A DNA stretch of 34,002 bases from positions 1-34,002 of IMG/VR virus record IMGVR_UViG_3300034107_000043. One strand, written 5' to 3'. Of the stretch, positions 1 through 7,181 are shown in pieces. The notes beneath the pieces are model-generated. The model worked only from the letters and a program-made list of their open reading frames with translations. It was not told the DNA's origin and ran no database searches. The stretch comes from a virus. Positions within the stretch are counted from its first letter, which is position 1. Every line of letters starts with the position of its first letter. The position numbers and the translations under genes are program-made.

Positions 1-127
1 CGTTAATAGTTAAATCTAAACCTCTACAATCAAAAGTTCTAAATAAATCTCCCCTATTGGTAATTAGGAAACCTGTTGCAGAACCTAAACTTAAATTCAT
101 TGTATCAGTTCCAGTTTGTGTAATACC
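1..127. repeat. Terminal direct repeat, left copy (circular overlap)
   Basis: These 127 bases are identical to positions 33876-34002. An open reading frame is continuous across the join, so this is the overlap of a circular contig and not a biological repeat. The length 127 equals a common maximum assembly k-mer, which fits an assembly overlap. The unique genome is 33,875 bp. Confidence 0.93.
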
Positions 128-382
128 TGTTTGAACTGTAAAAGCTTGACTTGTAAAAGTTGGAAAAGCTGTATCAACTGTTAAAGAAGTAGCTGATGCA
201 ATAGCTACAATAGTTCGTGTATTTGCACCTACTGTAATAGTACCACCTACCCTTGCTTGTGTGCCTGTTGGAATACTACCAAACCCAAAGGCAAAAGAAG
301 TTCCCGAACCTGTTACTGTTGTAGTTCCTGCACAAGATACAGTTCCTGCTCCTGCTACTGCTGTATTATATGCAAATGCCAT
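1..382 (-). CDS. Long fibre/appendage protein, N-terminal part (continues at 34002-31510)
   Basis: This is the 5' end of a gene whose remainder lies at 31510-34002 once the circle is closed. ATG at 382 opens a frame that stays open to base 1. It is in phase with the ATG at 100 that corresponds to 33975 in the right-hand copy (282 nt, 94 codons). The complete product is about 915 residues. The first 94 residues are rich in Thr, Ala, Gly and Ser, with a TVTGSGTSF stretch followed by VGGTITVGANTRTI and SLTVDTAF. This beta-rich pattern is seen at the N-terminus of phage tail appendage proteins. The start overlaps the stop of the preceding 30-residue ORF as TAATG. Confidence 0.85.
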   Translation of the reverse strand, partial: MAFAYNTAVAGAGTVSCAGTTTVTGSGTSFAFGFGSIPTGTQARVGGTITVGANTRTIVAIASATSLTVDTAFPTFTSQAFTVQTGITQTGTDTMNLSLGSATGFLITNRGDLFRTFDCRGLDLTIN

Positions 383-474
383 TATTTTCTGTCAATTAAA
401 AAGATTAATAATATATATATTTTTCTGAATATCTTGCGAACTACTCCGCCAAAACTTCCTGCATATCCTTTCAT
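382..474 (-). CDS. Microprotein of 30 residues between tail genes
   Basis: A 30-codon frame fills the gap between the 129-residue protein and the long fibre gene. Its ATG overlaps the upstream stop as TAATG, and its own TAA overlaps the fibre ATG as TAATG. The product starts MKGYAGSFGGVVRKIFRK and ends with a short hydrophobic stretch, ILLIFLI, before DRK. Basic and hydrophobic segments suggest a membrane-associated peptide. Perfect coupling on both sides is the main argument that it is translated. Function unknown. Confidence 0.6.
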   Translation of the reverse strand: MKGYAGSFGGVVRKIFRKIYILLIFLIDRK

Positions 475-863
475 TAGATGTATGTTAAAGTTGTTCTATT
501 GTTCCAAACTTGATTAAACGCTTCGCTACCATTTGCGTATTCGCTTTTTAGTATTACGCCTGTAGTAGTATATTTTACAATTAACCAGTTTGCATCGCTA
601 TCTACTTTACCAATTAAAGCCTTGCCTACATAAAATAAGTTATCGCTAACTTGGTCTAATCTTACAGTTAATCTTTTATCTTCTGTATCGGTATTTAAAG
701 CAGTTAAAACATCATCTAATTGAGCAATCATTGTTACTTGATTATCTGAAGTAGCTGCTCCACTTGCACCACCATTAGCTAATGTTACTGGCAAAGGATT
801 TGTTTCACTTACCTTTATTCCATTTTGATTAATGGTTACTTGTGCTGCCGAAAATTCACTCAT
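474..863 (-). CDS. Probable virion structural protein, 129 residues
   Basis: The product is soluble, with no signal peptide. It begins MSEFSAAQVTINQNGIKVSETNPLPVT-like, has a Gly/Ala-rich linker, and then a beta-rich half containing GKALIGKVDSDANWLIVKY. It lies between the head-tail connector gene and the long fibre gene, so a tail or appendage role (adaptor or small decoration subunit) is likely. Its ATG overlaps the stop of the small ORF upstream (ATGA), and its stop overlaps the next ATG. No catalytic motif is visible. The structural call rests on position and composition. Confidence 0.6.
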   Translation of the reverse strand: MSEFSAAQVTINQNGIKVSETNPLPVTLANGGASGAATSDNQVTMIAQLDDVLTALNTDTEDKRLTVRLDQVSDNLFYVGKALIGKVDSDANWLIVKYTTTGVILKSEYANGSEAFNQVWNNRTTLTYI

Positions 864-967
864 TTTTCTATCTTTTTTAAGAATATTTCTAACTTCTTTT
901 TGTTCTCTTCTCTTGGCTTTTCATACTTGCCAACCTTTTTTCTTTTCTTACAAAACCCAGCCACCAT
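860..967 (-). CDS. Small basic protein (35 residues; longer 64-residue start possible)
   Basis: This frame bridges the connector gene and the 129-residue protein. Its TGA overlaps the next ATG (ATGA), which argues that it is translated. I chose the ATG at 967, which gives a very lysine-rich 35-residue peptide (KKRKKVGKYEKPREENKKK) and overlaps the connector stop by only 20 nt. An ATG at 1054 would add 29 mostly hydrophobic residues, making a one-helix membrane protein, but would overlap the connector by 107 nt. Function unknown. Confidence 0.42.
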   Translation of the reverse strand: MVAGFCKKRKKVGKYEKPREENKKKLEIFLKKIEK

Positions 968-1460
968 AGAAATTGTTTGTATCAGGATACATATCACCAC
1001 TAGAGTTGCTATTGTATTCAGGAAAATCTGAATTGTTAAAACATATATAATCAATAAATCTTTGAGTATAATGTTCTGCTATGTCTCGCTCTTTTTCAAC
1101 CAAATAATCAATCTCTGATTTCTCAACACTTGTTGATGCTTCGGCTGTATGCTTAAATACGCCTTTATTAGCTATTGTATAAGCTGCAAAAGGTAAATAC
1201 TGCACCATTGCAAAATGAATCAGCATAGGCTTAATATAGTCGTTTAAAAGCGTCTTATATTTAAGGTTACCAATTAAATTAATATCACTATTTAAAATTA
1301 ATGCTTGAAACTTATTATATAAATCAGTTCCTAAATAGTTTTGTATAGTTATATCTTGTGCAATTTTGATATATTGTATAAAATCATCTACATCTAAATT
1401 TCCATTTAGTATAGTAAATTTCTTAATATCTTCTGTACTGATTAATAATGCGTATGCCAT
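948..1460 (-). CDS. Head-tail connector-like protein (DUF6712-like)
   Basis: This 170-residue, mostly helical protein is encoded directly after the portal gene. It begins with a short Ile/Thr/Glu helix (LLISTEDIKKF). A helical core contains IQNYLGTDLYNKF and YIKPMLIHFAMVQYLPFAAY. The conserved-looking segment TIANKGVFKHTAEASTSVEK follows, and the Asn/Ser/Gly-rich tail is probably flexible. Size, helical content and place after the portal match the gp6/DUF6712 type of head-tail adaptor that docks under the portal ring. The alternative is another neck protein. The family assignment is from recall of similar Bacteroidota-phage proteins. Confidence 0.62.
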   Translation of the reverse strand: MAYALLISTEDIKKFTILNGNLDVDDFIQYIKIAQDITIQNYLGTDLYNKFQALILNSDINLIGNLKYKTLLNDYIKPMLIHFAMVQYLPFAAYTIANKGVFKHTAEASTSVEKSEIDYLVEKERDIAEHYTQRFIDYICFNNSDFPEYNSNSSGDMYPDTNNFYGGWVL

Positions 1461-1462
1461 TT

Positions 1463-3334
1463 CTAATTATTATTATTGTTTGGATGTCTACCGTTGTTTG
1501 GCATATCGATTGGACGCATAGCTACCTCTTTTGGATTTCTTACCCTATATCCATAACTTTCAGCTTTATTAGTGCTTATTTGCGTTGCATTTGGGTTGTT
1601 TACATCTATCTTTATATTGTCAAATGATACATAAGTTTGTCTTAACCATTTATGTTTGCAGTTAACACCGCCTTTGTATAAGAATAAATCGTAATTTTGA
1701 CCATTATGCCCTTGTCCTGGATTTACAGAATTGCTATTTGTGTTCTCAATATCTTCTTTTCTATACAATTTATTAGCTGAAAGCATATTTTTACAGAAAT
1801 CACGCTCACCATTTGCATCACCACTATACTTATAACGTGTTATAAACCTTGCTCCATCTATGTTTTGGTCTTGTTCACTCTTTGAATTTGGTCTACCAGT
1901 GATATTTGAAGCTAATTTTTGAAATAAATTAGGCTTTTTTTTGTTGTTTAATGCTTCAATTTCTGCATCTAATTCTAATTCTGTGTCTAAATCTACTTCC
2001 GTTTCATCAATTAATACCCATTCATCACCTAAAACCTCACCTTTTTCTATTAAATCTAAAGCTAAATCAGGGTCTGTATGTGATGAAAAGCTTGTTTTTA
2101 ATTGTGGATTTAAGTTAGAACCACCAGTTTCAGGTGGTAAACCTACTAAATCTCTAATCTCATTTGCAGTTAAAGACTCTAATACTTTATTTGCAACTAA
2201 TGGACTTAAACTATTTATTGCACTTACTATATCATTATCAGAAACTACTGCTTGTCCTGAATCTAATGGCTGTATTCTAACAAATTGTAAATCTAATGAT
2301 ATACCATTAATAGCTAATATCTCATCTAAAGCTTCGATTATTTCTAATTGATAAGGTTTAACAACTAAATTTAAAAACAATAAAGTTGAAGTTTCAATTT
2401 CATCTGAATTATTACCTAAACCACCGCCAGTATCTCTAATTCCTAAAAGCATTGGACTTGTAACTCTATGCCCTACAATTAATTTCTCAAAACATTCTTT
2501 ACTTAAATATTCGTAGTGTGCAGGTGCATCATTCAAAGGTATATCATCAACCGTTGTTTTGTTTTCTACACTTGCATTAAACGATACAATTACTTTATCA
2601 CCTTTTGAACCTGTTAACTTTCTTTTTACATCGTTTGCAACCTCTTGTCTTTTTTCTTCAGGCGGTATATTGTTATTAAAGTTAATTACTTTAGTACCAC
2701 TAAAACCATTCATTACATCGTTAATCAAATAATCAGATATTTCTTCTTCTAACTTTGCATAAGGTAAAGCACCAGAATAATCAATAGGAGTGTAATAATG
2801 GTATCCACTTATATAAGGTTTAATAATATATACCTCAACATCTTTTTTACTTCCATATCCAAAAGCAGGTATCTTTTTTAAATCATCACCTTTTTTATAA
2901 TTAGCCCAATCAGGATGATAATACCACGCTTCAATTTCACCTTTATCGTTACATTTTTCTGCTCTTAAAGTATGCATAGGGAAATGCTCAATAAAAGCAA
3001 CTTGTCCTTTATCATATCCTATTTGTAAAGCAGCCATTCCTAAAAGTTTACGTTCTAAAGCTACCTTTCTTAAACAGTCTTTTTTAACCAAAGAAATCAT
3101 TTGAGCGTATTCGTTTGGTTTTCTATTTGAATCAGTTGCATCAATACCTTTACCATAAACCATATTAGCTATACCAGTTATAATAGCGTGGTTAGTATTA
3201 GAATATAAAAACCTATCAATTAAATATTGAAAATAGTTATTATCGTTACCATATTCAACAAAATCTTTATTTTTAGATTCTATAATTACTGGTGAATTGT
3301 AAGCACTTAAACTTAAAATGTGTATATTACTCAT
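1463..3334 (-). CDS. Portal protein with a C-terminal Cys/His head-associated domain
   Basis: The product has 623 residues, longer than a simple portal. Residues 1 to about 400 read as a portal: an N-terminal arm, a helical crown segment (LEEEISDYLINDVMNGFSG), then RVTSPMLLGIRDTGGGLGNN, typical of portal stems, and a long helix containing KPYQLEIIEALDEILA. An acidic linker (about 430-470) with many Asp/Glu leads to a separate C-terminal domain with RDFCKNMLSANKLYRKEDI and DLFLYKGGVNCKHKWLRQTY. That domain has conserved-looking Cys, His and Trp and resembles tails of head-morphogenesis proteins. The gene sits downstream of capsid and tail-tube genes, not next to terminase. The portal call is firm; the role of the extra domain is unknown. 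Confidence 0.83.
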   Translation of the reverse strand: MSNIHILSLSAYNSPVIIESKNKDFVEYGNDNNYFQYLIDRFLYSNTNHAIITGIANMVYGKGIDATDSNRKPNEYAQMISLVKKDCLRKVALERKLLGMAALQIGYDKGQVAFIEHFPMHTLRAEKCNDKGEIEAWYYHPDWANYKKGDDLKKIPAFGYGSKKDVEVYIIKPYISGYHYYTPIDYSGALPYAKLEEEISDYLINDVMNGFSGTKVINFNNNIPPEEKRQEVANDVKRKLTGSKGDKVIVSFNASVENKTTVDDIPLNDAPAHYEYLSKECFEKLIVGHRVTSPMLLGIRDTGGGLGNNSDEIETSTLLFLNLVVKPYQLEIIEALDEILAINGISLDLQFVRIQPLDSGQAVVSDNDIVSAINSLSPLVANKVLESLTANEIRDLVGLPPETGGSNLNPQLKTSFSSHTDPDLALDLIEKGEVLGDEWVLIDETEVDLDTELELDAEIEALNNKKKPNLFQKLASNITGRPNSKSEQDQNIDGARFITRYKYSGDANGERDFCKNMLSANKLYRKEDIENTNSNSVNPGQGHNGQNYDLFLYKGGVNCKHKWLRQTYVSFDNIKIDVNNPNATQISTNKAESYGYRVRNPKEVAMRPIDMPNNGRHPNNNNN

Positions 3335-3752
3335 AAATAGTGTATTCGTTATTTGTGGTATGCTGTATATATTGGTCTTTGTTTATAGTATAATCTGCAA
3401 TAGTTTGATTAGTACAAAATATTTTATCTCTATAAACCTTTTCAGCTTCATAATCTAAACTTTCTAAAACAGAATAAAAACAAGCATAAGATTCAAATAT
3501 TCCACCATCTGCAATAACTCGGTTTTTAAAATCTATTCCTGCGGTTTTATATATTTCAATAGTATATGTTTTTCCATCTACTAATGGTAGTAATATTGTA
3601 GCAGTAGAATAATAAGAATTAGTTGTAAAATCAACAAATAAAGTTGTAGTTATATTTGTTTCTTCATCTCGCAATACAATCATATCACCAGCACCACCAT
3701 CTAAAATAGCGTTTATTGTGTGTGGCGTAGTTTGTTGTTTTAAGATTATCAT
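3327..3752 (-). CDS. Probable structural protein with an RVIADGG motif
   Basis: This 141-residue protein precedes the portal gene and overlaps it by 8 nt. Its first half is beta-rich (TTLFVDFTTNSYYSTATILL, then KTYTIEIYKT). Residues 74-88 carry DFKNRVIADGGIFES followed by a Cys. The same block, with two substitutions, occurs near the N-terminus of the 786-residue tail protein at 9264-11624. The match extends to DNA (about 80% over 45 nt). The hit suggests a shared interaction module or segmental duplication. The product is likely a neck or tail component; the exact role is unknown. Confidence 0.55.
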   Translation of the reverse strand: MIILKQQTTPHTINAILDGGAGDMIVLRDEETNITTTLFVDFTTNSYYSTATILLPLVDGKTYTIEIYKTAGIDFKNRVIADGGIFESYACFYSVLESLDYEAEKVYRDKIFCTNQTIADYTINKDQYIQHTTNNEYTIYE

Positions 3753-3818
3753 TCTTTTTATTTTAAAAATTAAAATCTTAAAGTTTTGTTAATAGTGTTT
3801 TTTTATTGTAGAATTTTA

Positions 3819-3826
3819 TATATTTG
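3819..3826 (+). promoter_or_regulatory. Candidate -7 element (TATATTTG) for the plus-strand lipoprotein
   Basis: TATATTTG fits the Bacteroidota -7 consensus TAnnTTTG and lies 24 nt before the lipoprotein ATG. That gives a leader of roughly 15-20 nt. I see no good TTG at the usual 17-23 nt spacing, so the -33 half is weak. The gene opposes the surrounding operon, so it needs its own promoter. Confidence 0.45.
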
Positions 3827-3849
3827 TCAAATAATTAAAAAAAAACATT

Positions 3850-4122
3850 ATGAAAAAATTAGCATTATTATTTTTAGCAGTATTATTTATTAGCTGTTCA
3901 GCAGACGAGCCTACAACATCAAATCCAACTCCACCAGTAGATTGTAATTGTGATAGAATTGTACAAATTAATACTTTTAACGTAGTAGGTACACCACAAA
4001 ATCCTGCATTGAATTATTACTCTGTTTATACTACAATAAACGATTGTACGCAAATTCAAAGGGAAAAAACACACAACACAACTAATCCTGATTTAGTTCC
4101 GAAACTTGGTGATTGTAAATAA
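3850..4122 (+). CDS. Small secreted lipoprotein (moron-like), plus strand
   Basis: The 90-residue product has a type II signal peptide: MKK, a hydrophobic core (LALLFLAVLF), then the lipobox ISC with the modified Cys at about 16. After it comes a Ser/Asp/Glu/Thr/Pro-rich tether and a small Cys-containing domain (CNCDRIVQINTF and YYSVYTTINDC). It should be lipidated and face the periplasm or cell surface. It is the only clear gene on the plus strand, inserted between the tail-tube and portal blocks with its own candidate promoter and a shared terminator. That is the arrangement of a moron. By analogy with T5 Llp-type lipoproteins it may block superinfection or alter the host surface, but this is inference. 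Confidence 0.8.
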   Translation: MKKLALLFLAVLFISCSADEPTTSNPTPPVDCNCDRIVQINTFNVVGTPQNPALNYYSVYTTINDCTQIQREKTHNTTNPDLVPKLGDCK

Positions 4123-4125
4123 AAA

Positions 4126-4152
4126 AAAGGGTAGCTTAAAAAACTACCCTTT
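4126..4152. terminator. Bidirectional intrinsic terminator
   Basis: Arms AAAGGGTAG and CTACCCTTT flank a 9-nt AT loop. On the minus strand a run of eight T follows, and on the plus strand a T-rich stretch follows. It lies between convergent stops (lipoprotein at 4122 and tail-tube gene at 4176), so it can end both transcripts. Confidence 0.85.
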
Positions 4153-4175
4153 CTTATTTAAAAAAAGTGCATCAA

Positions 4176-4700
4176 TTATGTTCCAGCTACAACTGTAAAC
4201 CCAGCTAATACTAAAGTAGTATCAATAAAGTTAGCAGGTACTTGTTCCATTCCTGTTAAAGTTAAAGTATAACCTGACAAATCACCAAAAGCACCACCTG
4301 TTACGATAGTACCACCTGTAACATCCATTCCGTGCTTTAAACCAGCATAAAATAAGTTACCGTTGTTATCCTCTACAATAACTTGTGGTCTACCATAAGC
4401 CATTAATTTTAATTCTTTATGGTCTTTAGGAGTTAATTTTTTAAATGTTAATTCCAAAACCTGCTCAAAAAATGTTGTACCATTCTCACGAGAACTATTA
4501 ATATTTTGTGTAAAAGTAGAAGCACCTTTTAAATCATACTTGTAAGCGGTAGGAGTACCAGTTACAGTATCGATTGCATCGGTATTAGTAGCGTCATAAG
4601 TGTAACCTGTTGCATCACCGTAATTAACGAAATAAACAGATTTTAAACCCCCAACGCTATCTTTACAAACTTCTAATCTTCCACGTGTTAAATCACACAT
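4176..4700 (-). CDS. Probable major tail tube protein
   Basis: This 174-residue beta-rich protein is encoded just after the major capsid gene. It begins MCDLTRGRLEVCKDSVGG and contains ENGTTFFEQVLELTFKKL, a strand-rich middle, and GGAFGDLSGYTLTLTGMEQ near the C-terminus. Strand-rich composition, size, place after the capsid, and the lone gene bounded by terminators on both sides fit a highly expressed tail tube subunit. No other gene here is a better candidate. The alternative is a head decoration protein. Confidence 0.6.
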   Translation of the reverse strand: MCDLTRGRLEVCKDSVGGLKSVYFVNYGDATGYTYDATNTDAIDTVTGTPTAYKYDLKGASTFTQNINSSRENGTTFFEQVLELTFKKLTPKDHKELKLMAYGRPQVIVEDNNGNLFYAGLKHGMDVTGGTIVTGGAFGDLSGYTLTLTGMEQVPANFIDTTLVLAGFTVVAGT

Positions 4701-4720
4701 AGTATATATATTTATAAGTT

Positions 4721-4746
4721 AAAAAAAAGGGAGCGGTTAAACTCCC
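4721..4746 (-). terminator. Intrinsic terminator after major capsid gene
   Basis: Read on the minus strand, GGGAG pairs with CTCCC across a TTTAACCG-type loop, followed by eight T. It lies 8 nt beyond the capsid stop. Either the tail-tube gene is transcribed by read-through or it has its own promoter; I see no convincing one. Confidence 0.8.
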
Positions 4747-4753
4747 ATTAAAA

Positions 4754-5695
4754 TTATGCCGCAGGAGTGTAAAGTACAATTTCAGAACCGAAACCGTATT
4801 GAACACCAGCTGTAAATCTCATTACAATTCTTACATTTTGAGAACCATCGATGTCAGCCATATCAATTACTTTTACCTCATTGTGGTCAGCTAATAAACC
4901 AGTACCAAAATACAAGTTAGATTTTTGAGCAGCCATCATATAACCATTAGCTAATCCGTTTGCAACGAAAATTTTAACACCGTCAAACATTAAATCACCA
5001 AAAGATTGGTTGTTTCCTTTTGCATCAAAACCAGCAGCACCTAAACCTGATGCACCAAATCCACCTAATGCTCTTACATACGCTCTGTAAACGCTTTGAG
5101 AAACATATAAATATAAATCTTCTTCACCGTATAAGTTAGCAGGAATAGCGTCAACTACTTTACCCATTTCAGCAATTACGTTTCCAGCATTTACACCACC
5201 AGCGGCAGGTGAAGCTACATCAATTACAGTTGCATCAGCAGTAGCTAAAGTTACAAATCCATCAAATTGTCCAGCAGTAGCATTAACACCACGCCAAATA
5301 GAAATTTCATTATTTTGAGCAGCTTTTGCAGCAACGTGTGCTAACAAAAATTCTTGGAACGTTGGAGGTAAATTATCAAATGCAGAATATCCCATAGAGA
5401 TAGCTTCCCAGTCTGAACGAAAATCTTTTTTACAAAGTTGTAAATTGATTTGGAATTCCTCTGGTTGTAATACATTTTCTGTTAAAGTTACAGTAGAAGT
5501 AGCATCAAAATCACAAGTAGCGTTTTTAACTAAATCATTAGTTGCAATTTTTTTAATAACCTCTTTGTATTTTACATTAGGTTTTACTTCGATACCACCG
5601 TTTTCGATAGTATTAGCTGATAATAAAGCTGCAGAAATATATTTCCCTGCAAACTCACCAGCATAAGTAGTTGTTATTGAAGTTGTTGTTGGCAT
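4754..5695 (-). CDS. Major capsid protein
   Basis: The 313-residue product forms the head shell and probably has the HK97 fold. It starts MPTTTSITTTYAGEFAGKYI and has long strand-helix stretches including CKKDFRSDWEAISMGYSAF. Gly/Ala-rich segments lie near 215-235, and the C-terminus is VRIVMRFTAGVQYGFGSEIV. The gene follows a scaffold-like gene and a protease gene and precedes the tail-tube gene, the expected order. The base composition is slightly richer in G and C than the neighbours, common for highly expressed capsid genes. No delta domain is visible, consistent with a separate scaffold. Confidence 0.82.
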   Translation of the reverse strand: MPTTTSITTTYAGEFAGKYISAALLSANTIENGGIEVKPNVKYKEVIKKIATNDLVKNATCDFDATSTVTLTENVLQPEEFQINLQLCKKDFRSDWEAISMGYSAFDNLPPTFQEFLLAHVAAKAAQNNEISIWRGVNATAGQFDGFVTLATADATVIDVASPAAGGVNAGNVIAEMGKVVDAIPANLYGEEDLYLYVSQSVYRAYVRALGGFGASGLGAAGFDAKGNNQSFGDLMFDGVKIFVANGLANGYMMAAQKSNLYFGTGLLADHNEVKVIDMADIDGSQNVRIVMRFTAGVQYGFGSEIVLYTPAA

Positions 5696-5703
5696 TTTTT
5701 TAT

Positions 5704-6279
5704 TTATTTAATATTAGAAATTTTGTTTAGTACACTATCAAAAGTTGATTTTGCTCTTTTTTGAGAATACAAATTTAATTTAACTTCTGATTTAGCTTCA
5801 GGATTGTGTGTTAAAGGCTCAATAGATAGTTCTACTTTTTCCTCAACTACTTCAACTTGTTTTGCTAATTCTGTTTTTAAAGATTCGATTTCAGCTTTTA
5901 AAGCATCTACATCCTCTTGTGAGAAATGTGATTCTTTTACTACGCTTTCAATTACTTTTTTAGCCACAGTAGCTTGTGTTGCTGATGGTGTTGATTGCGT
6001 TGCTTCAACTTCTTCCTCAACTGCAGGTGCTTCTTCCTCAACAACTGCCTCTTTGATTTCAGCAATAATTCCCTCTTCGGCTACCATTAGAATCATACCA
6101 TCTTCAAGCATATATTCCCCAACAGGCAAAGCCACTCTATCCTCACCATTTACGATAAAAATAGATTGTCCTGCTTCAAAGATTTCAGCTTCAACGATTG
6201 TACCATTATCTAAAGCCATTTGCTCGAGTTTGATTTCCATACCCAGCAACTTTTTGATTTCTGTAATTACGTTTGACAT
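5704..6279 (-). CDS. Putative capsid scaffolding protein
   Basis: The product has 191 residues. Its N-terminal region (about 1-75) is a small beta domain. A Glu/Val/Ala-rich acidic linker (about 75-105) and a Thr/Ala segment follow, then a coiled coil (about 118-150, DVDALKAEIESLKTELAKQ). The basic end, QKRAKSTFDSVLNKISNIK, may bind capsid subunits. An acidic coiled coil placed directly before the capsid gene and after a protease gene fits a scaffold cleaved during head maturation. The alternative is a minor head protein. Confidence 0.55.
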   Translation of the reverse strand: MSNVITEIKKLLGMEIKLEQMALDNGTIVEAEIFEAGQSIFIVNGEDRVALPVGEYMLEDGMILMVAEEGIIAEIKEAVVEEEAPAVEEEVEATQSTPSATQATVAKKVIESVVKESHFSQEDVDALKAEIESLKTELAKQVEVVEEKVELSIEPLTHNPEAKSEVKLNLYSQKRAKSTFDSVLNKISNIK

Positions 6280-6349
6280 TTATATTTAATTTAATTATTC
6301 TTAACTTTAAAATTAATTTATAAACTATTGTTATATTTTTAACAATTAG

Positions 6350-6577
6350 TTACCCGTTTACTCTTGTTATTGTTCTCGGTGCGTTTGTGTTTGTAACACT
6401 TGCATTTGATTGCTCTGATGTTCTACCGATTCCTTGGTGCAATAATTCACCATTACAACATTCTTTGCTATACGTTTCATCGTCGCATAAACAACCACGT
6501 TCACCACCTACTGGGCTTGTTTTACTTTCTGTTTTCTGATTCATAAATAAGTTTTTTAATTTGGTTAATAATTTCAT
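6350..6577 (-). CDS. Small Cys-rich protein with a CLC/CC motif
   Basis: The 75-residue product has an N-terminal basic amphipathic stretch (MKLLTKLKNLF), then a tight cysteine cluster (GCLCDDETYSKECCNGELL followed by HQGIG), then an Asn/Thr-rich tail. The four Cys could bind a metal or form disulfides. I have an impression of similar motifs in other Bacteroidota phages, but no function is known to me. It overlaps the protease gene by 56 nt; an internal ATG at 6544 would cut the overlap to 23 nt. The upstream start is preferred because MKLLTKLKNLF looks like a real N-terminus. It may be a head component. Confidence 0.62.
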   Translation of the reverse strand: MKLLTKLKNLFMNQKTESKTSPVGGERGCLCDDETYSKECCNGELLHQGIGRTSEQSNASVTNTNAPRTITRVNG

Positions 6578-7124
6578 CTTTTTTATTTTGTTTGCTTAAT
6601 TCTTTTTTTGTTTCTAATTTGTCGGCAAAATATCCCTCAAGTGAAAAACCTTTTACCTTTCCTGTTTTAACAAAGTCATTCCAAATATTGTCATCTTCAA
6701 CTTTTACTGATGCCATCCAACTACCAACAGGAACACTTAAATTATAAATTGCTGATTTGTCTTTTGCTACATCCTCAACTATCCAACTTTCAACTACGGT
6801 TAAACCTTTTATTTCTTTTCCGTGTTCTAATGTCCAATTATTTTGGTTGCCATTTTTAAAGAATAATTGACTTGCTTTGTTTACTGTATCTTTTGAAAAA
6901 TAAATATAATATTCATCTTCGCCATTTTTACGATAAATTGGCTTTTCAGGAATTAAAACCGCACCCATTAAAATACGTTTTTCAGTATCAACTTGTGCTA
7001 ATTTGATTTCTTCTGTTTTAAGTGCTACAAAGTTTGATTCAATAGCAGGATTTTCTACAACTGAAATAGCTTCAACACCACTTAAATCATCTTTTTCATC
7101 TATAATAAGTTCTATTAAATTCAT
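6522..7124 (-). CDS. Prohead protease, XkdF-like
   Basis: The 200-residue protein resembles putative phage serine proteases of the XkdF type. The core contains ILMGAVLIPEKPIYR, then TLEH with a candidate catalytic His101, VVESWIVED, VPVGSWMASVKV and finally KGFSLEGYF with candidate Ser161. A Lys/Glu-rich C-terminal tail may be trimmed. It is encoded before the scaffold-like and capsid genes, so it probably processes the scaffold and/or capsid N-terminus. The family is recognised by the SWIV...GSW...GFSLEG pattern; the catalytic assignment is inference. Confidence 0.68.
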   Translation of the reverse strand: MNLIELIIDEKDDLSGVEAISVVENPAIESNFVALKTEEIKLAQVDTEKRILMGAVLIPEKPIYRKNGEDEYYIYFSKDTVNKASQLFFKNGNQNNWTLEHGKEIKGLTVVESWIVEDVAKDKSAIYNLSVPVGSWMASVKVEDDNIWNDFVKTGKVKGFSLEGYFADKLETKKELSKQNKKDEIINQIKKLIYESENRK

Positions 7125-7163
7125 TTTATTTTAAAAATTAATTATTTATTAAATTGTTTTATG

Positions 7164-7179
7164 TAAACAAATTTGTTTA
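7164..7179. repeat. Perfect 16-bp palindrome between tape-measure and protease genes
   Basis: TAAACAAATTTGTTTA is its own reverse complement and lies just beyond the tape-measure stop. It contains no GC clamp and no following T run, so it is a poor terminator. A binding site or mRNA processing hairpin is possible. Confidence 0.5.
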
Positions 7180-7181
7180 TA

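Noticed and set aside
1-127. True terminal repeat or long direct repeat of the phage
   Set aside because: The repeat length equals a usual assembly k-mer and the reading frame is continuous across it, so circular overlap is simpler.
257-517. Plus-strand frame of 86 codons, Cys/Tyr-rich
   Set aside because: It is the reverse-strand shadow of the fibre N-terminus and the 30-residue ORF; composition is typical of an antisense reading of Thr/Ala/Gly-rich coding DNA.
3753-3849. TTGACA and TACAAT boxes on the minus strand as a sigma-70 promoter for the portal block
   Set aside because: The spacer is only 14 nt and the consensus is not the one used by Bacteroidota.
5804-6289. Plus-strand frame of 161 codons opposite the scaffold gene
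   Set aside because: Ser/Thr-rich antisense of the Glu/Val/Ala-rich scaffold; no promoter or signal and the minus-strand frame is clearly coding.
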